Shown here piece by piece: positions 24,884-31,451 of a stretch of DNA of 64,000 nt (its first letter is position 1; the number at the start of each line of letters is the position of its first letter). Under the pieces are notes generated by a model. The model was given only the letters and a program-made list of their open reading frames with translations, had not been told where the DNA came from and searched no databases. The stretch is from assembly GCF_000513935.1 (NCBI RefSeq), contig NZ_AZUY01000006.1, positions 122,134 to 186,133 on the forward strand. Reading direction: 5' to 3'. The stretch is from Mesorhizobium sp. WSM3626 (GTDB lineage Bacteria; Pseudomonadota; Alphaproteobacteria; Rhizobiales; Rhizobiaceae). A program made the translations under genes and the position numbers.

Positions 24884-26376
24884 GCTGCCCTCCGCAGGAA
24901 GGTGGGCACGCAATCGGGGACTTCACTCTCTAGTGTTCCCCCCTCAGAGTCCTCAGACTCCTCAGTCTTAGTACCCATAGGAGGATAGTGTGAGGATGAA
25001 GACTGAGGGGTCATAGGAGTCTGAGGGGTTGAGACATAGGAGCCGTAACCTTGCTTCTCGGCTTCGCCGGCCGCGACCATCTTGCGGAGCAGATAGTTGA
25101 CGTTGGGCAGCTTCATGCCGGTTGCCGTGACGATCTCGGCTGGAGTCATCGGGCCACTGGCTGCGGCCAGAGCTTCCATGATCTGCTTGCGCTCGCCGGA
25201 ACGCTTCACATCATCGACGTCGCCAAGCACAGACCAGCGCCCACCGTCGAACTTCAACGCCTTCTCAACTTCCTCCACGTCACGTCCGCGACCGTAGAGT
25301 TTCGGGCCGTCTGTGGTGCGATTGAGGATCATGATGGAGTCCGCCGCGCCGGTTAATCCGTTCGTGCCGGATATCATTTCAAGGGGATCTTCCGCTTCGG
25401 CCTTCCTGACGTGGGTCACGACCACCACGGCAAGCCGATGTTCGCTGGCGAACCGCTGCAATGGCGAAAGCGCCTCGTAGTCCGCCGCATAACTGTCTTG
25501 GTTCTTGCCTTTGGGCGGCCGCACAATCGCCAGCGTGTCCACGATGATAAGGCGCGGGTCAGGCACGGATTGCCGCCATTTGTCGAGCATCTCAATCAAT
25601 CCGGCCCCGATCTTGGGCGCTTCGGTCAGCAGGGAAAGGCGCGACATATCCGGACGCTTGAACCTCGGTAGCACCACGCGAAGCCGGTCCTGCAAACGAC
25701 GCTGGTTATCTTCCAATGCCAAATACAAAGCGTCGCCTTGTTCGCACTCCGCACCTAGCGACCGCCCGCCGCTGGCAACGGCAACGCCGAAGTCTAGGGC
25801 CAGCCAGGACTTGCCGAGCTTCGGCCTGCCGCCAAGCAGTGTAAGACCTTCCGCCACATAGCCGGGTATGACGTATTTGATGGGCGCGAATTCCATGCCG
25901 AGCAGCGTTTCCGCGTCGATCGATGCGAACTTGGGCTTGTTGTCGTTTGCGGCCTTCCGCGGCTCTGGCGCGGCTTCAACCGTGACTGTCTTACGTGCTG
26001 GGGCCTCCGTCTGTTCGGCCCTTAGATCGCGGGCCACCATGCGGATGGCAACGGCATGGTCATGGGCAGGACCGGAGAGTGCTGCAATAATCGCACTGCC
26101 GGTTTCGCCATCGAGGTACATGAACGCGGCTGTATCGCCATCGCATTCCGGAATATCGGAGACAAGCACGCACCACCGCATGGCCTCGTCAATGTCTGCG
26201 GGATCGGTTTCGGCACGCTGGAACTTGTCCGCGGTCAGCGTGTGGTCTTCCCAGCCGACATCTGCGGGCCGCACCTTGACTGTGCCTTTGGCTTTGGCTG
26301 CGCTGGTGTAGAAGAAATCGCCCAATCGGGCAGTGTCGCCGGCCTGGATAAGGTCGAGTAGGGTTTCACGCTGCAT
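24880..26376 (-). CDS. RepA-like AAA family ATPase (replicative helicase)
   Basis: This 498-residue protein has a RecA-like ATPase core: GGRPKLGKSW (Walker A) near residues 182-191, LALEDNQRRLQ near 220-230 and LIIVDTLAIV (Walker B) near 274-283. This is the RepA/RSF1010-type hexameric helicase family (AAA_25). The N-terminal 150 residues resemble the PriCT-like part of phage primase-helicases but contain no primase motif. The last third has a winged-helix-like region and a low-complexity Ser/Thr/Glu tail. It probably drives replication of the excised element. The ATG at 26376 has GGAG seven bases upstream. Confidence 0.85.
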   Translation of the reverse strand: MQRETLLDLIQAGDTARLGDFFYTSAAKAKGTVKVRPADVGWEDHTLTADKFQRAETDPADIDEAMRWCVLVSDIPECDGDTAAFMYLDGETGSAIIAALSGPAHDHAVAIRMVARDLRAEQTEAPARKTVTVEAAPEPRKAANDNKPKFASIDAETLLGMEFAPIKYVIPGYVAEGLTLLGGRPKLGKSWLALDFGVAVASGGRSLGAECEQGDALYLALEDNQRRLQDRLRVVLPRFKRPDMSRLSLLTEAPKIGAGLIEMLDKWRQSVPDPRLIIVDTLAIVRPPKGKNQDSYAADYEALSPLQRFASEHRLAVVVVTHVRKAEAEDPLEMISGTNGLTGAADSIMILNRTTDGPKLYGRGRDVEEVEKALKFDGGRWSVLGDVDDVKRSGERKQIMEALAAASGPMTPAEIVTATGMKLPNVNYLLRKMVAAGEAEKQGYGSYVSTPQTPMTPQSSSSHYPPMGTKTEESEDSEGGTLESEVPDCVPTFLRRAA

Positions 26377-26620
26377 TACGGACTCCGGAATTAGCACTCG
26401 CAAGGGCTGCGCCAGCGGCGCGCGTTAAGGAGTCGGCCAAGGCCGGGGCGAAGGTGGCGACGTTGGCGCCGAAGGCATGGGGGGCATGAACTCGCCGCCC
26501 GCGTGGGCCTTCAATGAGTTTCACATTGTAGAGGCGAAGCTCTGGGGTTAGCTGCACGTCGAACCGTGCAAGGGTGCTGCCGGAACCCGGAGGTTCGAGG
26601 CGGATATCAATGATATGCAA
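26366..26620 (-). CDS. SpoVG-like small phage protein
   Basis: This 84-residue protein starts IIDIRLEPPG after the first two residues, continues with ARFDVQLTPELRLYNVKLI and ends in an Ala-rich helix. The arrangement resembles short phage proteins related to SpoVG septation-regulator homologues, which bind nucleic acid; this is a weak match by eye. The only plausible start is TTG at 26620 with GGAG six bases upstream. It overlaps the helicase gene by 11 bases and lies 25 bases after int. Confidence 0.6.
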   Translation of the reverse strand: MHIIDIRLEPPGSGSTLARFDVQLTPELRLYNVKLIEGPRGRRVHAPHAFGANVATFAPALADSLTRAAGAALASANSGVRNAA

Positions 26621-26645
26621 TATATGCTCCGTTTCGTGATTTGAT

Positions 26646-27881
26646 TTACCGTCTAGGCCCGCTCAAAAGCTCTCGGGCCGGTCTTGCTCCCTCAAGAATG
26701 AGGTCGGCCCATAGCTGGGCAAGTTCCCGTCGCCGCTCTAAATGCAGCGCGCGGTTATAGGCGCCTTCCACCTTGTCTTTCGGAACGTGCGCCAACATGA
26801 GGTCGATAACGGGCTTGTCGGCCCGAAACCGCTCATTCATCACTGACGAGAATGTCGCTCGCCAGCCGTGCGGGACGTGCTTGTGATGATACCCGGCCCG
26901 ATTGAGCAAATACCCGATTGCGTTCTCACTCATGGGCTTGTGCGCATGGCGGGTGTTGGGGAAGGCAAGCGGGCCGCGTCCCGATATCGTGCGAAGCGCT
27001 GCGATTGCATCCACCGCTTGCCGCGACAGCGGCACTAGATGGTCGCGGGCTTCGTCTTCCTTATGCTGAAGTCGCATTTTCATGCGTTCGGCGGGTATCT
27101 GCCAAAGGTCAACGCCAACGGGCCACTCCGCCCAAGGCGTCGTCGCAAGCGTGCCGGGGCGAATGGCGGTTAGCGCAAGGATCCGAAGCGCAAGCTTCGT
27201 CACCGGGTGTGCCGTCTCGGCCTCCGCCTTCACGAGCATTTCGCGGGCCTTGTCCAAGTCGGTTATGGCGGGCTGCTTGCCTTTCTTCATTGGCGCCATT
27301 GCGCCTTTGACGATCGCGGCAGGGTCGTTTTCCGCCCGGCCAGAAGCGATGGCGTAGACGAAGATTGCCGACATGCGCTGGCGGATACGGCGTGCCGTTT
27401 CTTTCGCTTCCCGCTTCTCGACAACGCGAAGCAAAGCCAACACCTCCGCCGCGGTAATATCCTTGATCGGAACATCGCCAAAGGTGGGGAATACGTCGCG
27501 CTCTAGACTGACCAGCACGTCGTGCGCGTGCCGTTCCGCCCACTGCGGCTTTTGCAGTTCGTACCATTCGCGGCCGATCGCCTCGAAGGTGTTAGCCGTG
27601 CTTGTGACGTGCGCCAGCTTCCGGAGCTTCTTGGCGATGCCAGGATCGCGCCCGGCCCGGATGGTGGCCTTGGCCTCGTCACGAGCCGAACGAGCATCAA
27701 TGAGCGAAACTACCGGGTACGCGCCAAGTGAAAGAAGCTTTTCCTTCCCGCCAAATTCGTACCGGAAGCGCCAAAGCTTCCCGCCCGCCACGCTGACAAA
27801 CAGGTGTAGTCCACCGCCATCTGCGAGTTTGTAGGGTTTGTCCGCTTTCTTCGCGTTCCTGCATTGCGTGTCTGTGAGCAT
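26646..27881 (-). CDS. int: P4-type tyrosine integrase
   Basis: This 411-residue site-specific recombinase inserts and excises the element. The N-terminal DUF4102 arm-binding domain is seen in LADGGGLHLFVSVAGGKLWRF-like sequence (about 18-38). The catalytic domain has Arg in ALTAIRPG, the HGWRATF box (HxxR), His in LMLAHV and the Tyr in EGAYNRAL. The ATG at 27881 has AGGGGA upstream; the frame continues through the tRNA by chance and earlier starts are rejected. It lies next to the tRNA-Ser gene, the usual place for integrases of this family. Confidence 0.95.
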   Translation of the reverse strand: MLTDTQCRNAKKADKPYKLADGGGLHLFVSVAGGKLWRFRYEFGGKEKLLSLGAYPVVSLIDARSARDEAKATIRAGRDPGIAKKLRKLAHVTSTANTFEAIGREWYELQKPQWAERHAHDVLVSLERDVFPTFGDVPIKDITAAEVLALLRVVEKREAKETARRIRQRMSAIFVYAIASGRAENDPAAIVKGAMAPMKKGKQPAITDLDKAREMLVKAEAETAHPVTKLALRILALTAIRPGTLATTPWAEWPVGVDLWQIPAERMKMRLQHKEDEARDHLVPLSRQAVDAIAALRTISGRGPLAFPNTRHAHKPMSENAIGYLLNRAGYHHKHVPHGWRATFSSVMNERFRADKPVIDLMLAHVPKDKVEGAYNRALHLERRRELAQLWADLILEGARPARELLSGPRR

Positions 27882-27898
27882 GTTGCTTTCCCCTTGAA

Positions 27899-27951
27899 AT
27901 ACCCGGTTCAAAGGGAACATACCCGGTTTCATACCCGACTTCCACCGGGTA
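27899..27951. repeat. TACCCG motif cluster near the right end
   Basis: TACCCG occurs at 27900-27905, 27920-27925 and 27932-27937, and in inverted form near 27946-27951, between the int start and the att core. Two copies have the same 12-base spacing as the pair at the left end. Likely integrase arm sites or regulator operators (inference). Confidence 0.55.
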
Positions 27952-27982
27952 GGTGCGGCAGGGTTTGGCAAAGCATGGGAAC

Positions 27983-28012
27983 GGAATACCGCAATATTCC
28001 TCGCCTTTTCAA
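27983..28012 (-). promoter_or_regulatory. Possible int promoter with an overlapping dyad
   Basis: On the minus strand TTGAAA (28012-28007) and TATTCC (27988-27983) are 18 bases apart, about 100 bases before int. The -10 element overlaps an inverted repeat GGAATA/TATTCC (27983-28000) that could be an operator. The -10 match is weak. Confidence 0.35.
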
Positions 28013-28052
28013 GGCATTGCGGCAATGTATGGGTACGTATGGGAAAGGTAAT

Positions 28053-28066
28053 TGGCGGAGGGAGTG
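28053..28066. repeat. Right attachment-site core (14 bp)
   Basis: Identical to 17443-17456. It covers the end of the T arm, the 3' acceptor strand, the discriminator base and CCA of tRNA-Ser, so integration recreates an intact tRNA gene. Confidence 0.85.
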
Positions 28067-28142
28067 GGATTCGAACCCACGGTGAACTTGCGCCCACGCC
28101 GGTTTTCAAGACCGGTGCCTTAAACCGCTCGGCCATCCCTCC
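28053..28142 (-). tRNA. serT: tRNA-Ser (anticodon TGA)
   Basis: This 90-base serine tRNA, read on the minus strand, has a 7-bp acceptor stem GGAGGGA/TCCCTCC, the D-arm start TGGCCGAGCGG, the anticodon loop CTTGAAA with anticodon TGA, a long variable arm typical of serine, a T loop GTTCGAATC and an encoded CCA. Its 3' end is the attachment site of the satellite-like element. Confidence 0.95.
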
Positions 28143-28318
28143 AAGTAATTACAAACGCTGCGCTTTTTTTGATTCTACGTCCGGTCGAGAAATGCCGGCT
28201 GCTGCGCACTTTGCAACTATTTGCCTTTTCGATCGCTGCTTATAGCCGCCTGCAACGCGACGTCAACTTGCTCCTTGTCTCCGCAGCGTGGAGATGTCCC
28301 CTCAACTCCTAGCGAAAG

Positions 28319-28360
28319 TCCGCTGCCCGAGGCAGCGGACCGCTGCCCGAGGCAGCGGAC
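28319..28360. repeat. Tandem duplicated hairpin (2 x 20 bp)
   Basis: The 20-bp unit CCGCTGCCCGAGGCAGCGGA occurs twice in direct tandem (28320-28339 and 28340-28359). Each unit is an inverted repeat with an 8-bp stem and a 4-base loop. It stands 64 bases ahead of a small gene and could act as an RNA structure in its leader. Confidence 0.8.
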
Positions 28361-28423
28361 GTTCTTGTTTTTGGAACCCGAGCCTCCCGTCCTTGTTTCT
28401 GGAGAGAACTAAAGGAGGCGCAT

Positions 28424-28603
28424 ATGGAACCGAAGTCATCACGCGACATGCCAGGTCCAAAGCCCCGCAAGGACAAAGACAGAGACACCCGAGAGGCTGT
28501 CGTCAAAACGCCCGAGAAGACGAACAATCGGGACCATGATGCCCTGCATGGAGATGACGATACAATCGACATACGGCCTGAGCTGGGCGTGGAGTCGAAA
28601 TAG
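28424..28603 (+). CDS. Small charged hypothetical protein (59 residues)
   Basis: This short gene starts MEPKSSRDMPGPKPRKD and has AAAGGAGG seven bases before its ATG, one of the best ribosome-binding sites in the window. The product is very hydrophilic, basic at the start and acidic at the end (HGDDDTIDIRPELG), and probably disordered. I recognise no family. It stands alone downstream of the tandem hairpins. Confidence 0.55.
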   Translation: MEPKSSRDMPGPKPRKDKDRDTREAVVKTPEKTNNRDHDALHGDDDTIDIRPELGVESK

Positions 28604-29094
28604 CCGACCCCGCCGCCCATCGTTGACCTATGCTGGCCTCGAACAGGCCCGCTACCGTTCCTCACACCTTGAAACCTCTAGGCCGCTTCTCACGCGTTAA
28701 GAGATAGCTTGGGTTTCCAACGCTCCGGTTATGTCCCTTGATTCATCCTGGAGACTTCCGGCGGGCTTTTTTGCATCTGGTGGCGGGACGGCGGCCGACG
28801 CAGCTCGCTCTATTTGCAACAACTGCAGTAACAGTTGATTCAACCATTGCTGGTATCTTCAGGCTAGTATGGTGGCGGCTCCGACAGTGCGGCGGGGGCT
28901 GTGTTGCCGGAGCCGCCTGCGCAGTCCGGATGGGACTAGACCGCGCTGTCTCAGAATAGGACAGCGCGGTCAACGATCCGTTAATTTTTGCGATCTCGCA
29001 GGCCAGGCGGGCATCAGCCGTTATCCCTCAGCTTCTCGACCGTGGTGACGATTGATACCGCCAGCGCTTCGGCCTTATCCAGAGGGCTTGGTTG
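28604..29094. other. Sparse intergenic DNA with a long hairpin
   Basis: I see no supported gene. A perfect 12-bp inverted repeat GACCGCGCTGTC/GACAGCGCGGTC with a 9-base loop lies at 28939-28971. A weak 73-codon frame at 28738-28959 has no good start. Confidence 0.5.
28939..28971. repeat. 12-bp perfect inverted repeat
   Basis: Stem GACCGCGCTGTC (28939-28950) pairs with GACAGCGCGGTC (28960-28971) around TCAGAATAG. The next T-run is 13 bases away, so it is not a standard terminator. Confidence 0.75.
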
Positions 29095-29442
29095 CTAGTT
29101 AGGATCGCCTGCCCTCGATCCTCCGTGGGATCCGCCGCCGGCGTTGTCAGAGTGGCCTCGCTCGAACAGGAACTGAGTATGGACCTGACCGGGAGGGCCG
29201 CCTTGAGGATGACCGGGAGGGCCGGCGTGGGGGTGGTTCTTGTCCCCCCCTCCGTTGCCAGGACGTGATCCGCCTGATTTGGCAATCGCCTTGGAATTCA
29301 AGCTTGTGCCGAGCAGGAGAGTTACAGCCGGCGGCGTAACCGCAGCGAAACGCCCCGCCTTCTTAAGAAAGTCCCGGCGCGCTTGAGATTCCGATACAAG
29401 GCCCTGGTCGAGTTTCGAGCCGTTCGTGTTCTGGGTCGACAT
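29095..29442 (-). CDS. Probable Tat-exported Gly/Pro/His-rich small protein
   Basis: This 115-residue protein starts MSTQNTNGS. A twin-arginine signal is seen at residues 21-27 (ARRDFLKK), followed by a hydrophobic stretch VTPPAVTLLLGTSL. The mature part is low in complexity, rich in Gly, Pro and His (NHPHAGPPGHPQGG), which could bind metal. GGAGG lies nine bases before the ATG. Proteins of this type, with a Tat signal and a short disordered tail, are frequent in rhizobia and remain uncharacterised. Confidence 0.6.
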   Translation of the reverse strand: MSTQNTNGSKLDQGLVSESQARRDFLKKAGRFAAVTPPAVTLLLGTSLNSKAIAKSGGSRPGNGGGDKNHPHAGPPGHPQGGPPGQVHTQFLFERGHSDNAGGGSHGGSRAGDPN

Positions 29443-30132
29443 GTATAAAGCCTCCAATTCAACACTACCGTACCATTCGCAGCATCGGCCGCCAGCAAGC
29501 TAATGGGCTTAGATGGGTGTATGAAAGAAGTAGAATTCTTAGAAGAGGATTCCGCCCGCGCCGGTCCCGCCGGTGCCATGCATGAAGAAGGTTGGTTTTT
29601 TCTACTTTTTAGCCATAGCTAACGGAACAAAAACGTTCAAAATCTATTGAATTGGCAGTTGCGTAAGCGTTGCGTTGTTAAGTTCTGGATTGAGCCTACA
29701 TTCGGTAAGCCGTCGTTGCCCGCCCTCGGGAGAAGCCTCCCGAGGGCGGCGACTGAACAGCCCTTCCTGATGAGAACTACCAAATGCATACGCAGAAACG
29801 CGACGCTCCGCGCTCGCGGGCGCGATCACCGTTGTTCCTGGCCTTGGAGCGGCTTTCCGACGCCGGCAACTTGCCGACGAAGCGGAGATCGACCGCCTGA
29901 TCGCTTCCTGCAGGCAGGCTCCGCAAAGGCATACCTCTCCCTAGCCAACGACAGGACGGGCAGTGTCACAATCTTGCCCGGTTCCGGCCACAATCGGTTA
30001 ATACCGTAATAAACAATTCCTGCGCACAAAGGATCGGGGTCCGAGACATCGTTGGCATTGTCGAGTGAGTGCTTGGCTCCTCTGATGGTCGGATACGACG
30101 TCTTTGGTTGAGACTTTAGGGGACAATCAAGA
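29443..30132. other. Sparse intergenic DNA upstream of rlpA
   Basis: These 690 bases contain no gene I can support. They hold a perfect 13-bp hairpin at 29720-29749 with an AAGC loop. The region should include the promoters of rlpA and of the Tat-signal gene, but I could not identify them with confidence. Confidence 0.5.
29720..29749. repeat. 13-bp hairpin with tetraloop
   Basis: CCGCCCTCGGGAG (29720-29732) pairs perfectly with CTCCCGAGGGCGG (29737-29749) around AAGC. No T-tract follows on either strand. Confidence 0.75.
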
Positions 30133-31356
30133 ATGCAGGCTGTGACGCACCCGCGTCTTCGTCGCGTTGCCACGGCTGCGTTGCTTGCAGCGTCTGCTGC
30201 ATTGCTTGCCGCTTGCGCGTCGCAGCCTGAGCCGAAAGGCATGGTCTACAAGAAGACCCGCTCCAAGGAATATTTCGCCGAGACCGAATATGGCGTGAAG
30301 GCCAGTCCGCGCGCTGCCTTCATGCGGCGCGGCGGCGGCCGCGACCAGCTCGGCAAGCCCTATCAGGTGCGCGGCAAGTGGTATTATCCCAAAGAAGACA
30401 AGAAGTACGCCAAGGTGGGTCTGGCCTCGTGGTATGGCGACGCCTTCCATGGCCGGCTGACCGCCAACGGCGAAGTCTACGACACGGCGCATCTGACGGC
30501 GGCGCATCCGACCATGCCGCTGCCCAGCTATGCCCGCGTCACCAACCTCGAAACCGGCAGTTCGGTGATCGTGCGCGTCAATGACCGCGGCCCATACCAT
30601 GAGGGCCGCATCATCGACGTCTCTGAGCGAGCCGCGCAGATGCTGGACTACGACAAGGTCGGCACCGCGAAGGTGAAGGTCGAATATGTCGGCCGCGCGC
30701 CGCTCGACGGCAATGACGACCAGTACCTGATGGCCTCTTACCATCCAGGCAACCGCATACCGGATCCGTCGGATGGCCTGCCGACCGGCGTCATGGTGGC
30801 CATGAACGGGCCTTCGCCGAGCCTTCCGGTCGGCGCGGCCGCAGTGCCGTTTCCAGGTCAGCTGACCGATGCCGCAACCCCGGTGCAGGGGCAGATGTCC
30901 GCGCAGTCGGCGGCCTTCGGCGATCTGGCGCTGCCCGATTTCGGACCGATCGTGCCGGAGCGGCCGGAGATCAGCCTGCCGCCGCAATCGCCGTTCGCCA
31001 TGGCCTCGCTGTCATATGCGAATGAACGCGTCCATCACGCAGATGTTTTTGCCGCTCTGGATGACAGCGGCATGTCGCCCGCCGATATCCTGCGGTCGTG
31101 GAAAAAGAACGGCCGCCAAGCGGCGCCGTCCAGCCCAGATTATGTCGCCGCCGGCACGTTCGACGATGCTACCGAAGCCAAACGTGTGGCCTCGGCACTA
31201 AAGCCCTTCGGCAGAATAGAAATCCAGCGCTCCGATCTCGACGGCAATGACTGGTATGCGGTCAACCTCTATCCGGACGGCCATGGCGGCCTGGACGAGT
31301 TGCTGAAGGCGGCATGGTCCCACGGTGCGCCCGATGCGCTGGTCGTGCGCGACTGA
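30133..31356 (+). CDS. rlpA: RlpA family septal ring lytic transglycosylase, SPOR domain
   Basis: This 407-residue envelope lipoprotein has a signal peptide that ends in the lipobox LLAAC (Cys at about 28). The double-psi beta-barrel domain at about 95-185 contains GLASWYGDAFHGRLTANGE and VRVNDRGPY, the RlpA core with its catalytic-type Asp. The C-terminal 70 residues form an SPOR-like peptidoglycan-binding domain (VAAGTFDDATEAKRVASAL). RlpA cleaves glycan strands without stem peptides at the division site. It is followed by a dacF-like gene. Confidence 0.9.
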   Translation: MQAVTHPRLRRVATAALLAASAALLAACASQPEPKGMVYKKTRSKEYFAETEYGVKASPRAAFMRRGGGRDQLGKPYQVRGKWYYPKEDKKYAKVGLASWYGDAFHGRLTANGEVYDTAHLTAAHPTMPLPSYARVTNLETGSSVIVRVNDRGPYHEGRIIDVSERAAQMLDYDKVGTAKVKVEYVGRAPLDGNDDQYLMASYHPGNRIPDPSDGLPTGVMVAMNGPSPSLPVGAAAVPFPGQLTDAATPVQGQMSAQSAAFGDLALPDFGPIVPERPEISLPPQSPFAMASLSYANERVHHADVFAALDDSGMSPADILRSWKKNGRQAAPSSPDYVAAGTFDDATEAKRVASALKPFGRIEIQRSDLDGNDWYAVNLYPDGHGGLDELLKAAWSHGAPDALVVRD

Positions 31357-31358
31357 TC

Positions 31359-31386
31359 CAACAGCCGGCTTTCCGCCCGGCTGTTG
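31359..31386 (+). terminator. Hairpin after rlpA
   Basis: A 10-bp stem CAACAGCCGG/CCGGCTGTTG with an 8-base loop begins three bases after the rlpA stop. It lacks a T-tract, so it may be a weak terminator or an mRNA-stabilising structure. Confidence 0.45.
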
Positions 31387-31451
31387 ATCCCTCAGCGAAA
31401 AAGCCCGATAGTTTCGGCACGCCGGAGGGGCCGGCCAACGGGTCGAATTTC

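Larger units (their letters stand above)
17443..28066. mobile_element. Capsid-forming phage satellite-like element (cf-PICI-like) integrated at tRNA-Ser
   Basis: The element is bounded by a 14-bp direct repeat of the tRNA-Ser 3' end. Its genes, in minus-strand order, are integrase, SpoVG-like protein, RepA-like helicase, HNH endonuclease, large terminase, unknown 101-residue protein, major capsid, connector, prohead protease, portal, head-tail adaptor, unknown 180-residue protein and AlpA. All are intact. There are no tail, baseplate, holin, endolysin or phage repressor genes. At about 10.6 kb it is far smaller than an HK97-type prophage, and the set matches capsid-forming phage-inducible islands, which build their own small capsids and use helper tails. 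A deleted prophage is the main alternative, but tight gene overlaps, intact ends and absence of pseudogenes argue against it. Confidence 0.75.

Noticed and set aside
17443..28066. Gene transfer agent
   Set aside because: GTAs have tail genes and no integrase or att repeats; this element has integrase, duplicated att cores and only head genes.
26646..28136. Integrase read from a start inside the tRNA gene
   Set aside because: Residues upstream of 27881 come from tRNA and att sequence; the DUF4102 domain starts at the ATG at 27881 with its own ribosome-binding site.
28319..28360. CRISPR-like repeat
   Set aside because: Only two abutting 20-bp units without spacers and no cas genes nearby.
28738..28959. 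73-codon plus-strand frame
   Set aside because: Poor start context and no protein-like pattern; it overlaps the palindromic stretch.
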